Source: Massilia sp. (GTDB taxonomy: Bacteria; Pseudomonadota; Gammaproteobacteria; Burkholderiales; Burkholderiaceae_D). Taken from it: a stretch of DNA of 42,602 nucleotides. How positions within the stretch are numbered: position 1 is the first letter of the stretch; the number at the start of each line of letters is the position of its first letter. Location of the stretch: assembly GCA_025359245.1 (NCBI GenBank), contig JANYGW010000085.1, positions 1-42,602 on the forward strand, in the 5' to 3' direction. A model generated the notes under the pieces. That model did not search any database and was not told the DNA's origin. It saw only the letters and a list, made by a program, of their open reading frames with translations. Positions 15,371 through 23,740 of the stretch are shown in pieces. The position numbers and the translations under genes are program-made.

Positions 15371-17506
15371 ATGTTCTCGCATCCCGTTGCCATCAGCCCT
15401 GCCCGCCTGACCCCGATCGCCGTAGCCGCCCGCCTGGCGCTGGCCGGCGCATTGACTGCCGCCAGCGCCGCCGCGCTGGCCCAGACGGGATCGGCGCCGG
15501 AAACCACGCTGCAGGAAGTCAAGGTGGTCGGCAAGCCTGAAGCGAGCTACGCCGTCAAGTCGAGCACCAGCGCGACCAAGACCGATACGCTGCTGCGCGA
15601 CACGCCGCAGGCGATCACGGTGATCACCAAGGAATTGATGCGCGACCAGAACATGCAGAGCATGGCCGACGTGATCCGCTACGTGCCCGGCATCGTCACC
15701 GCGCAGGGCGAAGGCAACCGTGACACGGCCGTGTTTCGCGGCAACAGCTCGACCGGCGACTTCTATGTCGACGGCATCCGCGACGATGTCCAGTACTACC
15801 GCGATTTCTACAATATCGACAGCGTCGAAGCCTTGAAAGGCTCGAACGCGATGATCTTCGGGCGCGGCGGTTCGGGCGGCGTGATCAACCGCGTCACCAG
15901 GCAGCCGGAATGGACGCCGGTGCGCGAAGCGGCGCTGACGCTCGGCTCGTGGAACAACCGGCGCGCCACCGTCGACGTGGGCCAGGCCGTCAACGCCAGT
16001 GTCGCCTTCCGCATCAACGGCATGGTGGAAAATTCGGACAGCTACCGCGACCACGTCAACGTCCGGCGCAAGGGTTTCAATCCGACGCTGGCGATCCGGG
16101 CCGGCGCCAACACCAGCGTGGTGCTCGGCTTCGAGCATTTCGAGGATGAGCGCACTGCCGACCGCGGCATTCCCGCCTATAACGGCGTGCCGTACGAGAC
16201 CGCGCTGGGCACCTTCTTCGGCAACGACCAGCCCAGCCGCGCCACCGCCAGCATGAACGTCTTCAGCGCCCTGGTCGAGCACGACTTCGGCGGCGGCCTG
16301 ACGCTGCGCAACCGCAGCCGCTTCGCCGACTACGACAAGTTCTATCAGAACGTGTTTGCCAGCGCGGTCATCCGGGACGGCGTCAACGTCGACCTGGGTG
16401 CGTATAACAATGCGACCGGGCGCAAGAACCTGTTCAACCAGACCGACCTGAACTACACGCTGGAAGCCGGCGGCTACAAGCACAAGCTGCTCGGCGGTGT
16501 CGAGTTGGGCCGCCAGGAAACCGACAACCTGCGCAACACCGGCTTTGACAATAACAACAAGTCCGTGTTCAGCGCCCCGCTGAGTAATCCCGTGTACCCG
16601 GGCCTGATCACGTTCCGTCCCGGCGCGACCGACGCCAACAACCACAGCGTCTCGACGGTGGCCTCGGCCTATGTCCAGGACCAGCTGGAACTGTCGCCGC
16701 GCTGGCAGGTGGTGGCCGGCGTGCGGCTCGACCGCTTCAGCGTCGACTTCCGCAACAACCGCGACGGCAGCACCATCGCCGTGACCGATACGCCGGTGGC
16801 GCCGCGCGCCGGCCTGGTGTACAAGCCGGCCGAAGCGATGTCGCTGTACGCCAGCTACAGCATCGCCTACGTGCCGCGCGCCGGCGACCAGCTCAGCTCC
16901 CTGACCGCGAGCAACAAGGCCTTCGACCCGGAGAAATTCAAGAACCTCGAACTGGGCTTCAAGTGGGATGTGCTGCCGAACCTGGCGGCGACGGCGGCCG
17001 TGTACAAGTTGGACCGTTCGAACGTGGCCGTCACCACCAGCGCGACCACCACCGAGCTGGTCGATGGCCAGGTCAGCAAGGGCGTCGAACTGGGGCTGGC
17101 AGGAAATATCACGCCGGCCTGGAACGTGATGGGCGGCTATGCCTACCAGGACGCCAAGATCACCAGGGACTTGTCGGCCACGGTCAAGGCCGGCACTGTG
17201 CTGGCCCAGGTGCCTACCCACTCTCTGTCGCTGTGGAATCGCTACGAGTTCTCGCCGGCCTGGGCTGCGGCGCTGGGCGTGGTCTATCGCGACAGCATTT
17301 ATGCGTCGACCTCGAACGCGGTCACGCTGCCCGCTTTCACGCGCTTTGACGGCGCTCTGTTCTACACGATCAGCAAGCGCTACAAGGTGCAGGCGAACGT
17401 AGAGAACCTGTTCGACAAGAAATACTACGCATCGGCCAACAGCGACTCGAACATCACGCCCGGTTCGCCGCGCGCGCTGCGGGTGACGCTCAACGCCAAG
17501 TTCTGA
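15371..17506 (+). CDS. TonB-dependent siderophore receptor, catecholate (Fiu-like) type
   Basis: 711 residues. A long signal peptide ends near AALAQTG. A TonB box-like region (TLQEVKVVG) and an N-terminal plug domain follow (TPQAITVITKELMRDQNMQSMADVIRYVPGI, FRGNSSTGDFYVDGIRDDVQYYRDFYN, RGGSGGVINRVTRQP). The rest is a 22-strand beta-barrel ending in VENLFDKKYY and the C-terminal phenylalanine motif VTLNAKF. It imports ferric siderophores across the outer membrane with TonB-ExbBD energy. The Fur-like array upstream supports iron control. The plug resembles Fiu/CirA-like receptors for monomeric catechols, which is an inference. Confidence 0.93.
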   Translation: MFSHPVAISPARLTPIAVAARLALAGALTAASAAALAQTGSAPETTLQEVKVVGKPEASYAVKSSTSATKTDTLLRDTPQAITVITKELMRDQNMQSMADVIRYVPGIVTAQGEGNRDTAVFRGNSSTGDFYVDGIRDDVQYYRDFYNIDSVEALKGSNAMIFGRGGSGGVINRVTRQPEWTPVREAALTLGSWNNRRATVDVGQAVNASVAFRINGMVENSDSYRDHVNVRRKGFNPTLAIRAGANTSVVLGFEHFEDERTADRGIPAYNGVPYETALGTFFGNDQPSRATASMNVFSALVEHDFGGGLTLRNRSRFADYDKFYQNVFASAVIRDGVNVDLGAYNNATGRKNLFNQTDLNYTLEAGGYKHKLLGGVELGRQETDNLRNTGFDNNNKSVFSAPLSNPVYPGLITFRPGATDANNHSVSTVASAYVQDQLELSPRWQVVAGVRLDRFSVDFRNNRDGSTIAVTDTPVAPRAGLVYKPAEAMSLYASYSIAYVPRAGDQLSSLTASNKAFDPEKFKNLELGFKWDVLPNLAATAAVYKLDRSNVAVTTSATTTELVDGQVSKGVELGLAGNITPAWNVMGGYAYQDAKITRDLSATVKAGTVLAQVPTHSLSLWNRYEFSPAWAAALGVVYRDSIYASTSNAVTLPAFTRFDGALFYTISKRYKVQANVENLFDKKYYASANSDSNITPGSPRALRVTLNAKF

Positions 17507-17540
17507 CGCCGGCGCAGCGCGCACCGAGGCACTTGAAAAT

Positions 17541-17614
17541 CGGAGCCAGACCACCATTATGCGCATAGCCGGGGTCAGACCACGATTCAGCGATTCATCG
17601 TGGTCTGACCCCGG
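17541..17614. repeat. REP-like inverted repeat with a degenerate tandem copy
   Basis: A perfect 18-bp stem (17569-17586 with 17597-17614, sequence CCGGGGTCAGACCACGAT and its complement) encloses a 10-base loop. A degenerate copy of one arm, CGGAGCCAGACCACCATT, lies just before at about 17541-17558. Short GGGGTCAGACC palindromes of this type are, as far as I recall, repeated between genes in related genomes, in the manner of REP/BIME elements. It may also end the receptor transcript or protect its 3' end. Confidence 0.65.
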
Positions 17615-17770
17615 TGACGTGCGCGATTTTCACGCGCGCCGCGGCCTGTCCTCCCGATAGGTTCAACCGCGCACCTTGACGCTCGTCATCCGGCTCTTGC
17701 GGTGCGCCACGATACTGAAAGGACGGTGGGCGCCGTGGCGTGCCTCTCCGCCTTTTTCATTGGAGGAAAC

Positions 17771-19735
17771 GTGACGATACCTGGCGATGAGCACGATAGC
17801 CGTCAAGCGGACCAGCAGGAGAGTTTCCTCCGGGACCTCAGCTTGTTCACCCAACAGCACCGGGCCGGACACTGGTCGGGCACGTTCGCGGCCTTCCTCG
17901 AACAGGTGCTGCCGGGCGCGCCGCAACAGGTGGCGCGCAGCTCGCACCAGTACATCTGGGACATGATCCGCGCCACCTGCCACAGCGATGACGATGGCCA
18001 ATTCCACTGCCGCCTGTTCGACGAGGACCTGTTCGGCATCGACGAGGCGCTCGAGCGCGTGATCGACTATTTCAAGGCCGCCGCGGCCGGCTCCGAGGTC
18101 GGGCGCCGCCTGCTGCTGCTGCTCGGCCCGCCATCAGGCGGCAAGTCGACGCTGGTCATCCTGCTCAAGCGCGGCCTGGAGGAATACAGCTACACCGACG
18201 ACGGCGCGCTGTATGCCATCGCCGGCTGCCCGGTGCACGAGTCGCCGCTGCATCTGGTGCCGCATACCATGCGCGCCACCTGCCGCAACACCTTCGGCAT
18301 CGACATCACCGGCGAGGTCTGTCCGCACTGCCGCGCGCGCCTGGAAGACCAGTTCGCCGGCGACTTCATGCAAATGCCGGTCGAGCGCTTCTTCGTGTCC
18401 GAATCGGGGCGCAGCGCGATCGGCACCTACGCGCCGCATGACCCGACCACGGCTGACCTGGCCGACCTGGTCGGCTCGGTCGACTTGTCCAAGGTGGCCC
18501 AGTACGGCGACGAGGGCGATCCGCGCGCGTGGTCATGGTCGGGCGCCGTGTATGCGGCCAGCCGCGGCGTGCTCGAGATGATCGAGATCCTCAAGGTCAA
18601 GCGCGAATTCCTGTACCTGTTGCTGACGCTGACACAGGAAAAAAACGTCAAGGTGTCGCGCTTCCCGCTGATCTACCTCGACGAGACCATCCTCGCGCAC
18701 ACCAACCTGGCCGAGTTCCGCAAGTTCCTGCAAGAGAGCGAGAACGAGGCCCTGCTCGACCGCATGGTAATCATCCAGGTGCCCTACACGCTCAGCTACC
18801 GCGAGGAAGCGCGCATCTACCGCAAGCTCATCTCGTCGGCCGCGCCGGCGTTTCGCGATGTCCATCTCGATCCGCACGTGCTGCATGCCGCCGCCGTGTT
18901 CGCCATCCTGAGCCGCATCCAGGAAGGCGAGGACAAGGAGGTCGAACTGGTCAAGAAAGTGCGCATCCACGCCGGTGAAGAGGTTGACGGCCTGAACCGC
19001 GCCGACGTGCGCCGCATCAAGGAAAGGGAGAAGGCGCCCGACGAAGGCCTGGCCGGCGTGTCGCCGCGCTTCGTCATCAACGCATTGTCGAACGCGATCA
19101 TCCAGTCCAACCGCAAGAGCTTGTCGACGATGGACGTGCTGCTGGCGCTCAAGGACGGCATCGAAAGCGATGCCCGCATCGACCCCAAGAAAAAGCGCAA
19201 GTGGGTCGACTACCTGGTGCTGACCCGCAAGGACTTCTATAACCGCTGGGTCAAGGAGGATGTCCACAAGGCGCTGTTCGTGTCGTTCGAACAGGAAGCC
19301 CAGGACCTGCTCAACAAATACCTGGACGAGGTCGAGGCCATGCTCGACAACCGCCAGATCAAGGATCCGATCACCAACGAGGAGCGGCGTCCGGACGAAC
19401 GCTTTTTGCGCGCGGTCGAGGAAAAAATCCACATCTCCGAATCGGGCAAGCAATCGTTCCGGCAAGAGGTGGTGCGCAAGGCCATGGGCGCCTACAAGCG
19501 CGGCATCAAGTTCAGCCTCGAGAGCCATTTGCAGCTCAACGATGCGGTCCAGCAGTACTTGTTCGAACAGCGCCGCGATGTGTTGCGGCTGGTCAGTTCG
19601 GCCAAGCGTCCCGACGACGAGATCCGCACCAAGATCTCGGCAGTCGAAAAGCGCCTGGTCGACGAGTACGGCTACGACAGCCACAGCGCCCGCGAAGCGC
19701 TCAATTATGTAACGACCCTGCTGGCGCAAGAGTAG
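17771..19735 (+). CDS. prkA: PrkA/YeaG-type serine protein kinase with AAA+ domain
   Basis: 654 residues from GTG 17771, placed exactly behind a GGAGG site. The AAA domain has Walker A GPPSGGKS and the conserved PrkA segments CPVHESPLHLVP, GEVCPHCRARL and IYLDETILAHTNLAEF. The C-terminal half (from about residue 370) is the kinase-like PrkA domain with VSPRFVINALSNAI and KWVDYLVLTRKDFYNRWVKEDV. It is the first gene of a prkA-yeaH-spoVR operon. In E. coli, YeaG and YeaH are RpoS-dependent and act in nitrogen starvation and stress survival. Substrates here are unknown. Confidence 0.95.
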   Translation: MTIPGDEHDSRQADQQESFLRDLSLFTQQHRAGHWSGTFAAFLEQVLPGAPQQVARSSHQYIWDMIRATCHSDDDGQFHCRLFDEDLFGIDEALERVIDYFKAAAAGSEVGRRLLLLLGPPSGGKSTLVILLKRGLEEYSYTDDGALYAIAGCPVHESPLHLVPHTMRATCRNTFGIDITGEVCPHCRARLEDQFAGDFMQMPVERFFVSESGRSAIGTYAPHDPTTADLADLVGSVDLSKVAQYGDEGDPRAWSWSGAVYAASRGVLEMIEILKVKREFLYLLLTLTQEKNVKVSRFPLIYLDETILAHTNLAEFRKFLQESENEALLDRMVIIQVPYTLSYREEARIYRKLISSAAPAFRDVHLDPHVLHAAAVFAILSRIQEGEDKEVELVKKVRIHAGEEVDGLNRADVRRIKEREKAPDEGLAGVSPRFVINALSNAIIQSNRKSLSTMDVLLALKDGIESDARIDPKKKRKWVDYLVLTRKDFYNRWVKEDVHKALFVSFEQEAQDLLNKYLDEVEAMLDNRQIKDPITNEERRPDERFLRAVEEKIHISESGKQSFRQEVVRKAMGAYKRGIKFSLESHLQLNDAVQQYLFEQRRDVLRLVSSAKRPDDEIRTKISAVEKRLVDEYGYDSHSAREALNYVTTLLAQE

Positions 19736-19754
19736 CCGGGGACGGAGGCACGGC

Positions 19755-20921
19755 GTGACGGCGACCCTCAACACAGCCTGGTATGACCTGTTCTCGCGCG
19801 GGGCGCGCGACTGGCTGCGCCACAACGACAAGGTGCGCGAGGCCGTCCAGGGCCACCTGCCGGACCTGATCGCCGGCCCCGACCTGATTACCGGGCCGCA
19901 GGGACGCACGGTGCAGGTGCCGGTGCGCATGCTCGAACATGCGCGCTTCAAGCTGGCCGACGGGCGCAGCCAGACCGGCGCCGGCCAGGGCGACGGCCAG
20001 CCCGGCGACGTGCTGCAGTCCAGCCAGCCCGAACCGGCGCCGGGAGGCGAGCATGGCGAAGGCGGCAACGACGATGGCGAGGTGCGCCTGCTGCTCGAGT
20101 TCTCGATCGACGAACTGATGGACTGGATCTGGGACGAGCTCAAACTGCCCGACCTGCAGCCGAAGGCGGGCGCGCGCATCGATGAAGTCGAACTGGTGCG
20201 CGAAGGCTGGGACAAGCGCGGCGCCCGCTCGCGCCTGGACCGGCGCCGCACCATCAAGGAAGCGATCAAGCGGCGCGCGGTGCAAACTGATCCGCTGCCG
20301 TTCACCAACGACGACCTGCGCTTCCGGCAACTGGTCGCGCGCGTGCGGCCCAGCACCAGCGCCGCCATCCTGTTCGTCATCGACGTCTCGGCCAGCATGA
20401 CCCAGATCGAACGCAAGCTGGCCAAGTCGTTCTTCTTCTTTGCACTGGAAGGCATACGGCGCAAGTACGCGAAAGTGGAAACCCGCTTCATCGCCCACAC
20501 CACGCACGCATGGGAGTTCAGCGAGCAGGATTTCTTCCAGGTCACCGGCATCGGCGGCACGATCGCCTCGAGCGCGTTCCGGCTGGTGGGCGACCTGGTA
20601 CGCAAGGAGCTCGACCCGGCGCACAACAACATCTATATGTTCTATGCGTCCGACGGCGAGAACTTCACCGAGGACCGCAGCGCCGCCACCCAGTCGCTGT
20701 CCGAACTGGCCGGCATGCTCAATTACATCGGCTACGTCGAGACCCTGCCCGGCGTGCCGCGCGCGCTCGAAACGGAAATGCGGCGCCTGTGCAATGAACT
20801 GGAACGGCGCGGCCTGCCGATCAGCAGTAGCGTGCTGTCGGGCACCGACGATGTATGGCGCGCACTGCGCAAGTTTTTCTCGGCCGAAGTCGAGGCCGAC
20901 CGCACCGGTGCGCCATCATGA
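19755..20921 (+). CDS. yeaH: YeaH/YhbH family protein (DUF444, von Willebrand A-like)
   Basis: 388 residues from GTG 19755, behind GGAGG. After a charged N-terminal region with a Gly/Glu/Asp-rich linker (around residues 70-110), residues about 205-300 form a VWA-like fold. It has the metal-site motif FVIDVSASMT (DxSxS) and NNIYMFYASDGENF. The family partners the PrkA kinase in stress response. It begins 19 bases after the prkA stop, and its stop overlaps the spoVR start, so the three genes are one transcription unit. Biochemical function is unknown. Confidence 0.93.
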   Translation: MTATLNTAWYDLFSRGARDWLRHNDKVREAVQGHLPDLIAGPDLITGPQGRTVQVPVRMLEHARFKLADGRSQTGAGQGDGQPGDVLQSSQPEPAPGGEHGEGGNDDGEVRLLLEFSIDELMDWIWDELKLPDLQPKAGARIDEVELVREGWDKRGARSRLDRRRTIKEAIKRRAVQTDPLPFTNDDLRFRQLVARVRPSTSAAILFVIDVSASMTQIERKLAKSFFFFALEGIRRKYAKVETRFIAHTTHAWEFSEQDFFQVTGIGGTIASSAFRLVGDLVRKELDPAHNNIYMFYASDGENFTEDRSAATQSLSELAGMLNYIGYVETLPGVPRALETEMRRLCNELERRGLPISSSVLSGTDDVWRALRKFFSAEVEADRTGAPS

Positions 20922-22303
20922 GCACCTCGCCCAATACGCTGGCCCAGTACGCTGCCAAAATAGAAACGCTGGCGCAGCAGCTGGGCCTCGATTTCTATCC
21001 GGTCAACTTCGACCTGGTGCCGGCCAATTTCATGGTCGAAATCGCCGTGTACGGCTTGCCGGTGCGCATGCGCCACTGGTCATTCGGCGTGCGCTACATC
21101 CACCAGCTGGTGCGCCAGCACATGGGACACTCGCGCATCTTCGAAGTCATGTTCCCGGGCGACCCGTGCCAGGCCTTCATGCAGGAGCAAAATTCGCTGG
21201 CCGAAAACACGCTGGTGACGGCCCATGTGCTCGGGCATGCCGACTTTGCCAAGAATAACCAGCTGTTCAGCCGCTTCATGGCGATGGCCGGCGGCCAGAT
21301 TCTTGAGCAAAGCGCGGCGCGCGCGCACCGGCTCGAACGGGCGCTGGCGGCGCACGGCCAGGCCAGGGTCGAGGCGGTGCTCGATGCTGCGCTGGCGCTG
21401 GAAACCCATATCGACGTCAACCAGCCGCTGCACCGTCCGCGCTACCCCGAATTCGTCACCCCGCCCGGCGAGCGTGAACCGGACGCCTTCCAGCACCGCT
21501 ACGCGCGCCTGCCGGGCGTCCCGCCCGAGCCGGCGCGCAACGATGCGCCGCAACGCACGCCGCTGCCGCCCCAGCCCGAGTCCGACCTGCTGTGGTTTAT
21601 CGCCAACTACGCGCCCGACATGGAAGACTGGGCGCGCGACATTTTCCTGGCGGTGCGTGAAGAAGCCTATTATTTCCATCCGATCTACGCCTGCCAGATC
21701 ATGAACGAAGGCTGGGCCTCATACTGGCATGCGCGTTTGCTGCGCGAGGCCGACTTCCTGCCGCACGAACTGTACCTGGCCGCCATCAAGTCGCATTCCG
21801 ACGTCGTGCGCCCGTTCGGCAGTGGCCAGCAGCTGTCCTTGTCGATCAATCCCTACCACCTGGGCTTCGCGATGTGGGAATACATCATCGACAAGCACGG
21901 CATGGACAAGGCGCGCCAGATCTGCCGCGAAGAAGACGACTTCGGCTTTATCCGCAACTATCTTGACGAGGAACTGGCCGATCAGCTCGACCTGTTCGTC
22001 TACGAGATGCGCAAGGATGGCGAGACCAAGATTGCCAACCGCGACATCCACGCGATCCGCGAAGCGATCCTGGCGCCCAAATACAACTTCGGCGCACCCA
22101 GCATCGCCGTGACCCAGGTCGGGGCCGATGGCGCGCTGGCGCTGCACCACGACTATCTGCGCGACGGCCGCGGCCTCGAGCTGGCGCAGGCGGAAAAAGT
22201 CATCGATTACGTGGGCCGCATCTGGCGCCGGCCGGTGTCGCTGCACACGGTCGATTTTCGCGGCGTGGTCAGGGTGCTGCCGACGCGCAAGACGGCTGTC
22301 TGA
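20918..22303 (+). CDS. SpoVR family protein
   Basis: 461 residues from ATG 20918, which overlaps the yeaH stop as ATGA, so translation is probably coupled. The SpoVR core is clear: HVLGHADFAKNN, then DLLWFIANYAPDMEDWARDIFLAVREEAYYFHPIYACQIMNEGWASYWHARLL. SINPYHLGFAMWEYIIDKHG follows in the middle, and the C-terminal region is conserved. His and Glu residues in these motifs suggest metal binding. The E. coli member is YcgB. It is named for spore cortex formation in Bacillus, but in proteobacteria it accompanies prkA and yeaH in general stress physiology. Confidence 0.93.
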   Translation: MSTSPNTLAQYAAKIETLAQQLGLDFYPVNFDLVPANFMVEIAVYGLPVRMRHWSFGVRYIHQLVRQHMGHSRIFEVMFPGDPCQAFMQEQNSLAENTLVTAHVLGHADFAKNNQLFSRFMAMAGGQILEQSAARAHRLERALAAHGQARVEAVLDAALALETHIDVNQPLHRPRYPEFVTPPGEREPDAFQHRYARLPGVPPEPARNDAPQRTPLPPQPESDLLWFIANYAPDMEDWARDIFLAVREEAYYFHPIYACQIMNEGWASYWHARLLREADFLPHELYLAAIKSHSDVVRPFGSGQQLSLSINPYHLGFAMWEYIIDKHGMDKARQICREEDDFGFIRNYLDEELADQLDLFVYEMRKDGETKIANRDIHAIREAILAPKYNFGAPSIAVTQVGADGALALHHDYLRDGRGLELAQAEKVIDYVGRIWRRPVSLHTVDFRGVVRVLPTRKTAV

Positions 22304-22422
22304 GTGCGGGCGCGGACCGGAACGGCATGCGCGTCGGAATCATTGCGCCCAATCAAGGGGCCGCAGTCCGCACGCCCTACCCTGTCAGTGGCTTTCTTTC
22401 ACAACCACTGCAGGAGTATCCC

Positions 22423-23740
22423 ATGTCCGAACCCAAGCAGCCCCTCTGGTCGCGCTCGGTCGCGGCGGCCCTGGCCGTCTCGCTCGGCATGGCCCTGTGC
22501 GCTTGCCGCGGCAGCGATACCGCCACGATGATGGCCGAAGCGCGCCAGTACCGCGACCAGGGCGACTTGAAGGCGGCGCTGGTCCAGCTCAAGTCCCTCA
22601 TCCAGCAGGACGCCGACCACCGCGCCGCGCGCGTCTTCCCGGGCGAACTTTACCTGGACCAGGGCGATCCGCAGTCGGCCGAGAAGGAGCTGCGGCGCGC
22701 GCTCGCGCTGGGCGCCGACAGCGGCAATGTGACGCTGATGCTGGCGCGCGCGCTGCTGATGCAGGGCCAGTACGACCAGCTGCTGGCCGACATCAACCCC
22801 GCAGCGGCCCCGGCCCAGCGCCCGGCGCTGCTGGCCATGCGCGGCAACGCCCTGCTCGGCCTGTCCCGGACCGAGCCGGCGCGCGCGCTGTTCAACGAGG
22901 CGATCAAGCTGCACGCCGACGCGCCCGAGGCGCTGCTGGGAATGGCCCGCATCGCCGTCTGGCAGCAGCAGCCCGACACCGCGCGCGCCCAGCTCAAGCG
23001 CGCCCTGGCCGCCAGCCCCGACGATATCGATTGCCTGCGCTACCAGGCCGACCTGCTGCGCGCCGATGGCCAGGGCGATGCCGCGCTGGCGCTGCAGCAG
23101 GGCATCCTGAAGCGCCGTCCGCACTCCGCGCAGGCGCTGGTCGACGTGGCCAACATCCACACCGACGCCGGCCGCTACGCCCAGGCCCGCGCCGCGCTGG
23201 TGCAGGCGCGCAGGGTGTCCGGCGCCAGCCTGGGCGTGATGTATGCGGAGGCGATGCTGGACTTCCGCGAAAACACGCTGTCCGCCGGACTGGACTCGGT
23301 GCAACGCGTGCTGCGCGCCGCGCCCGAACACTACCCGACCATCCTGCTGGCCGGCGCCGTGCACTCGTCGGTGGGCGCCCATCAGCAGGCCGAACAGCAC
23401 CTGCTGAAATTTCTGCGCACCTATCCGCGCCATGCGTATGCAAGCAAGCTGCTGGCCGCGGTCCACCTCGGCGCCGGCCAGCCCGAGGCCGCGCTCGACG
23501 CGCTGTGCAAGGCGCTGGCGCTGGGTCTACCTGGAACAGGGCGACCTGGTGCATGCTGCGCCGCTGCTGCAGGCCAGCGCCATGGCGCCCCAGGCCGGGG
23601 AAATCCATTACCACTATGCGCTGCTGCTGGCGCGTACGGGCGACAAGCGCGGCGCCCGCCGCGCGCTGGACAAGGCGCTTGCGTCCGGGCCCGCCTTTCC
23701 GCGCCGCGCCGACGCCGAGGCCTTGCTGCGCACGCTATAG
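22423..23740 (+). pseudogene. prsT: prsT-like TPR lipoprotein, internally deleted and frameshifted
   Basis: ATG 22423 follows AGGAG. A lipoprotein-type signal ends at ALCAC, and the mature region starts with EARQYRDQGDLKAALVQLK, the typical PrsT opening. TPR helices run for about 365 residues and stop at ALALG near 23523. Beyond this the frame gives non-homologous Arg/Pro-rich sequence to 23763. In the next frame a true TPR tail continues (WVYLEQGDLVHAAPLL, then EIHYHYALLLARTGDKRGARRALDKALA, to TAG 23738-23740). Normal PrsT is about 900 residues, so roughly the middle half is gone and the join is out of frame. A truncated N-terminal lipoprotein could still be made. It probably belonged to the EPS/PEP-CTERM locus that follows. 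Confidence 0.8.

Noticed and set aside
15350..17566. A 738-codon minus-strand frame opposite the TonB receptor
   Set aside because: Shadow; the receptor has full plug and barrel motifs.
22327..22422. Extension of prsT to an upstream ATG at 22327
   Set aside because: No ribosome binding site there, and the lipoprotein signal peptide begins properly at 22423.
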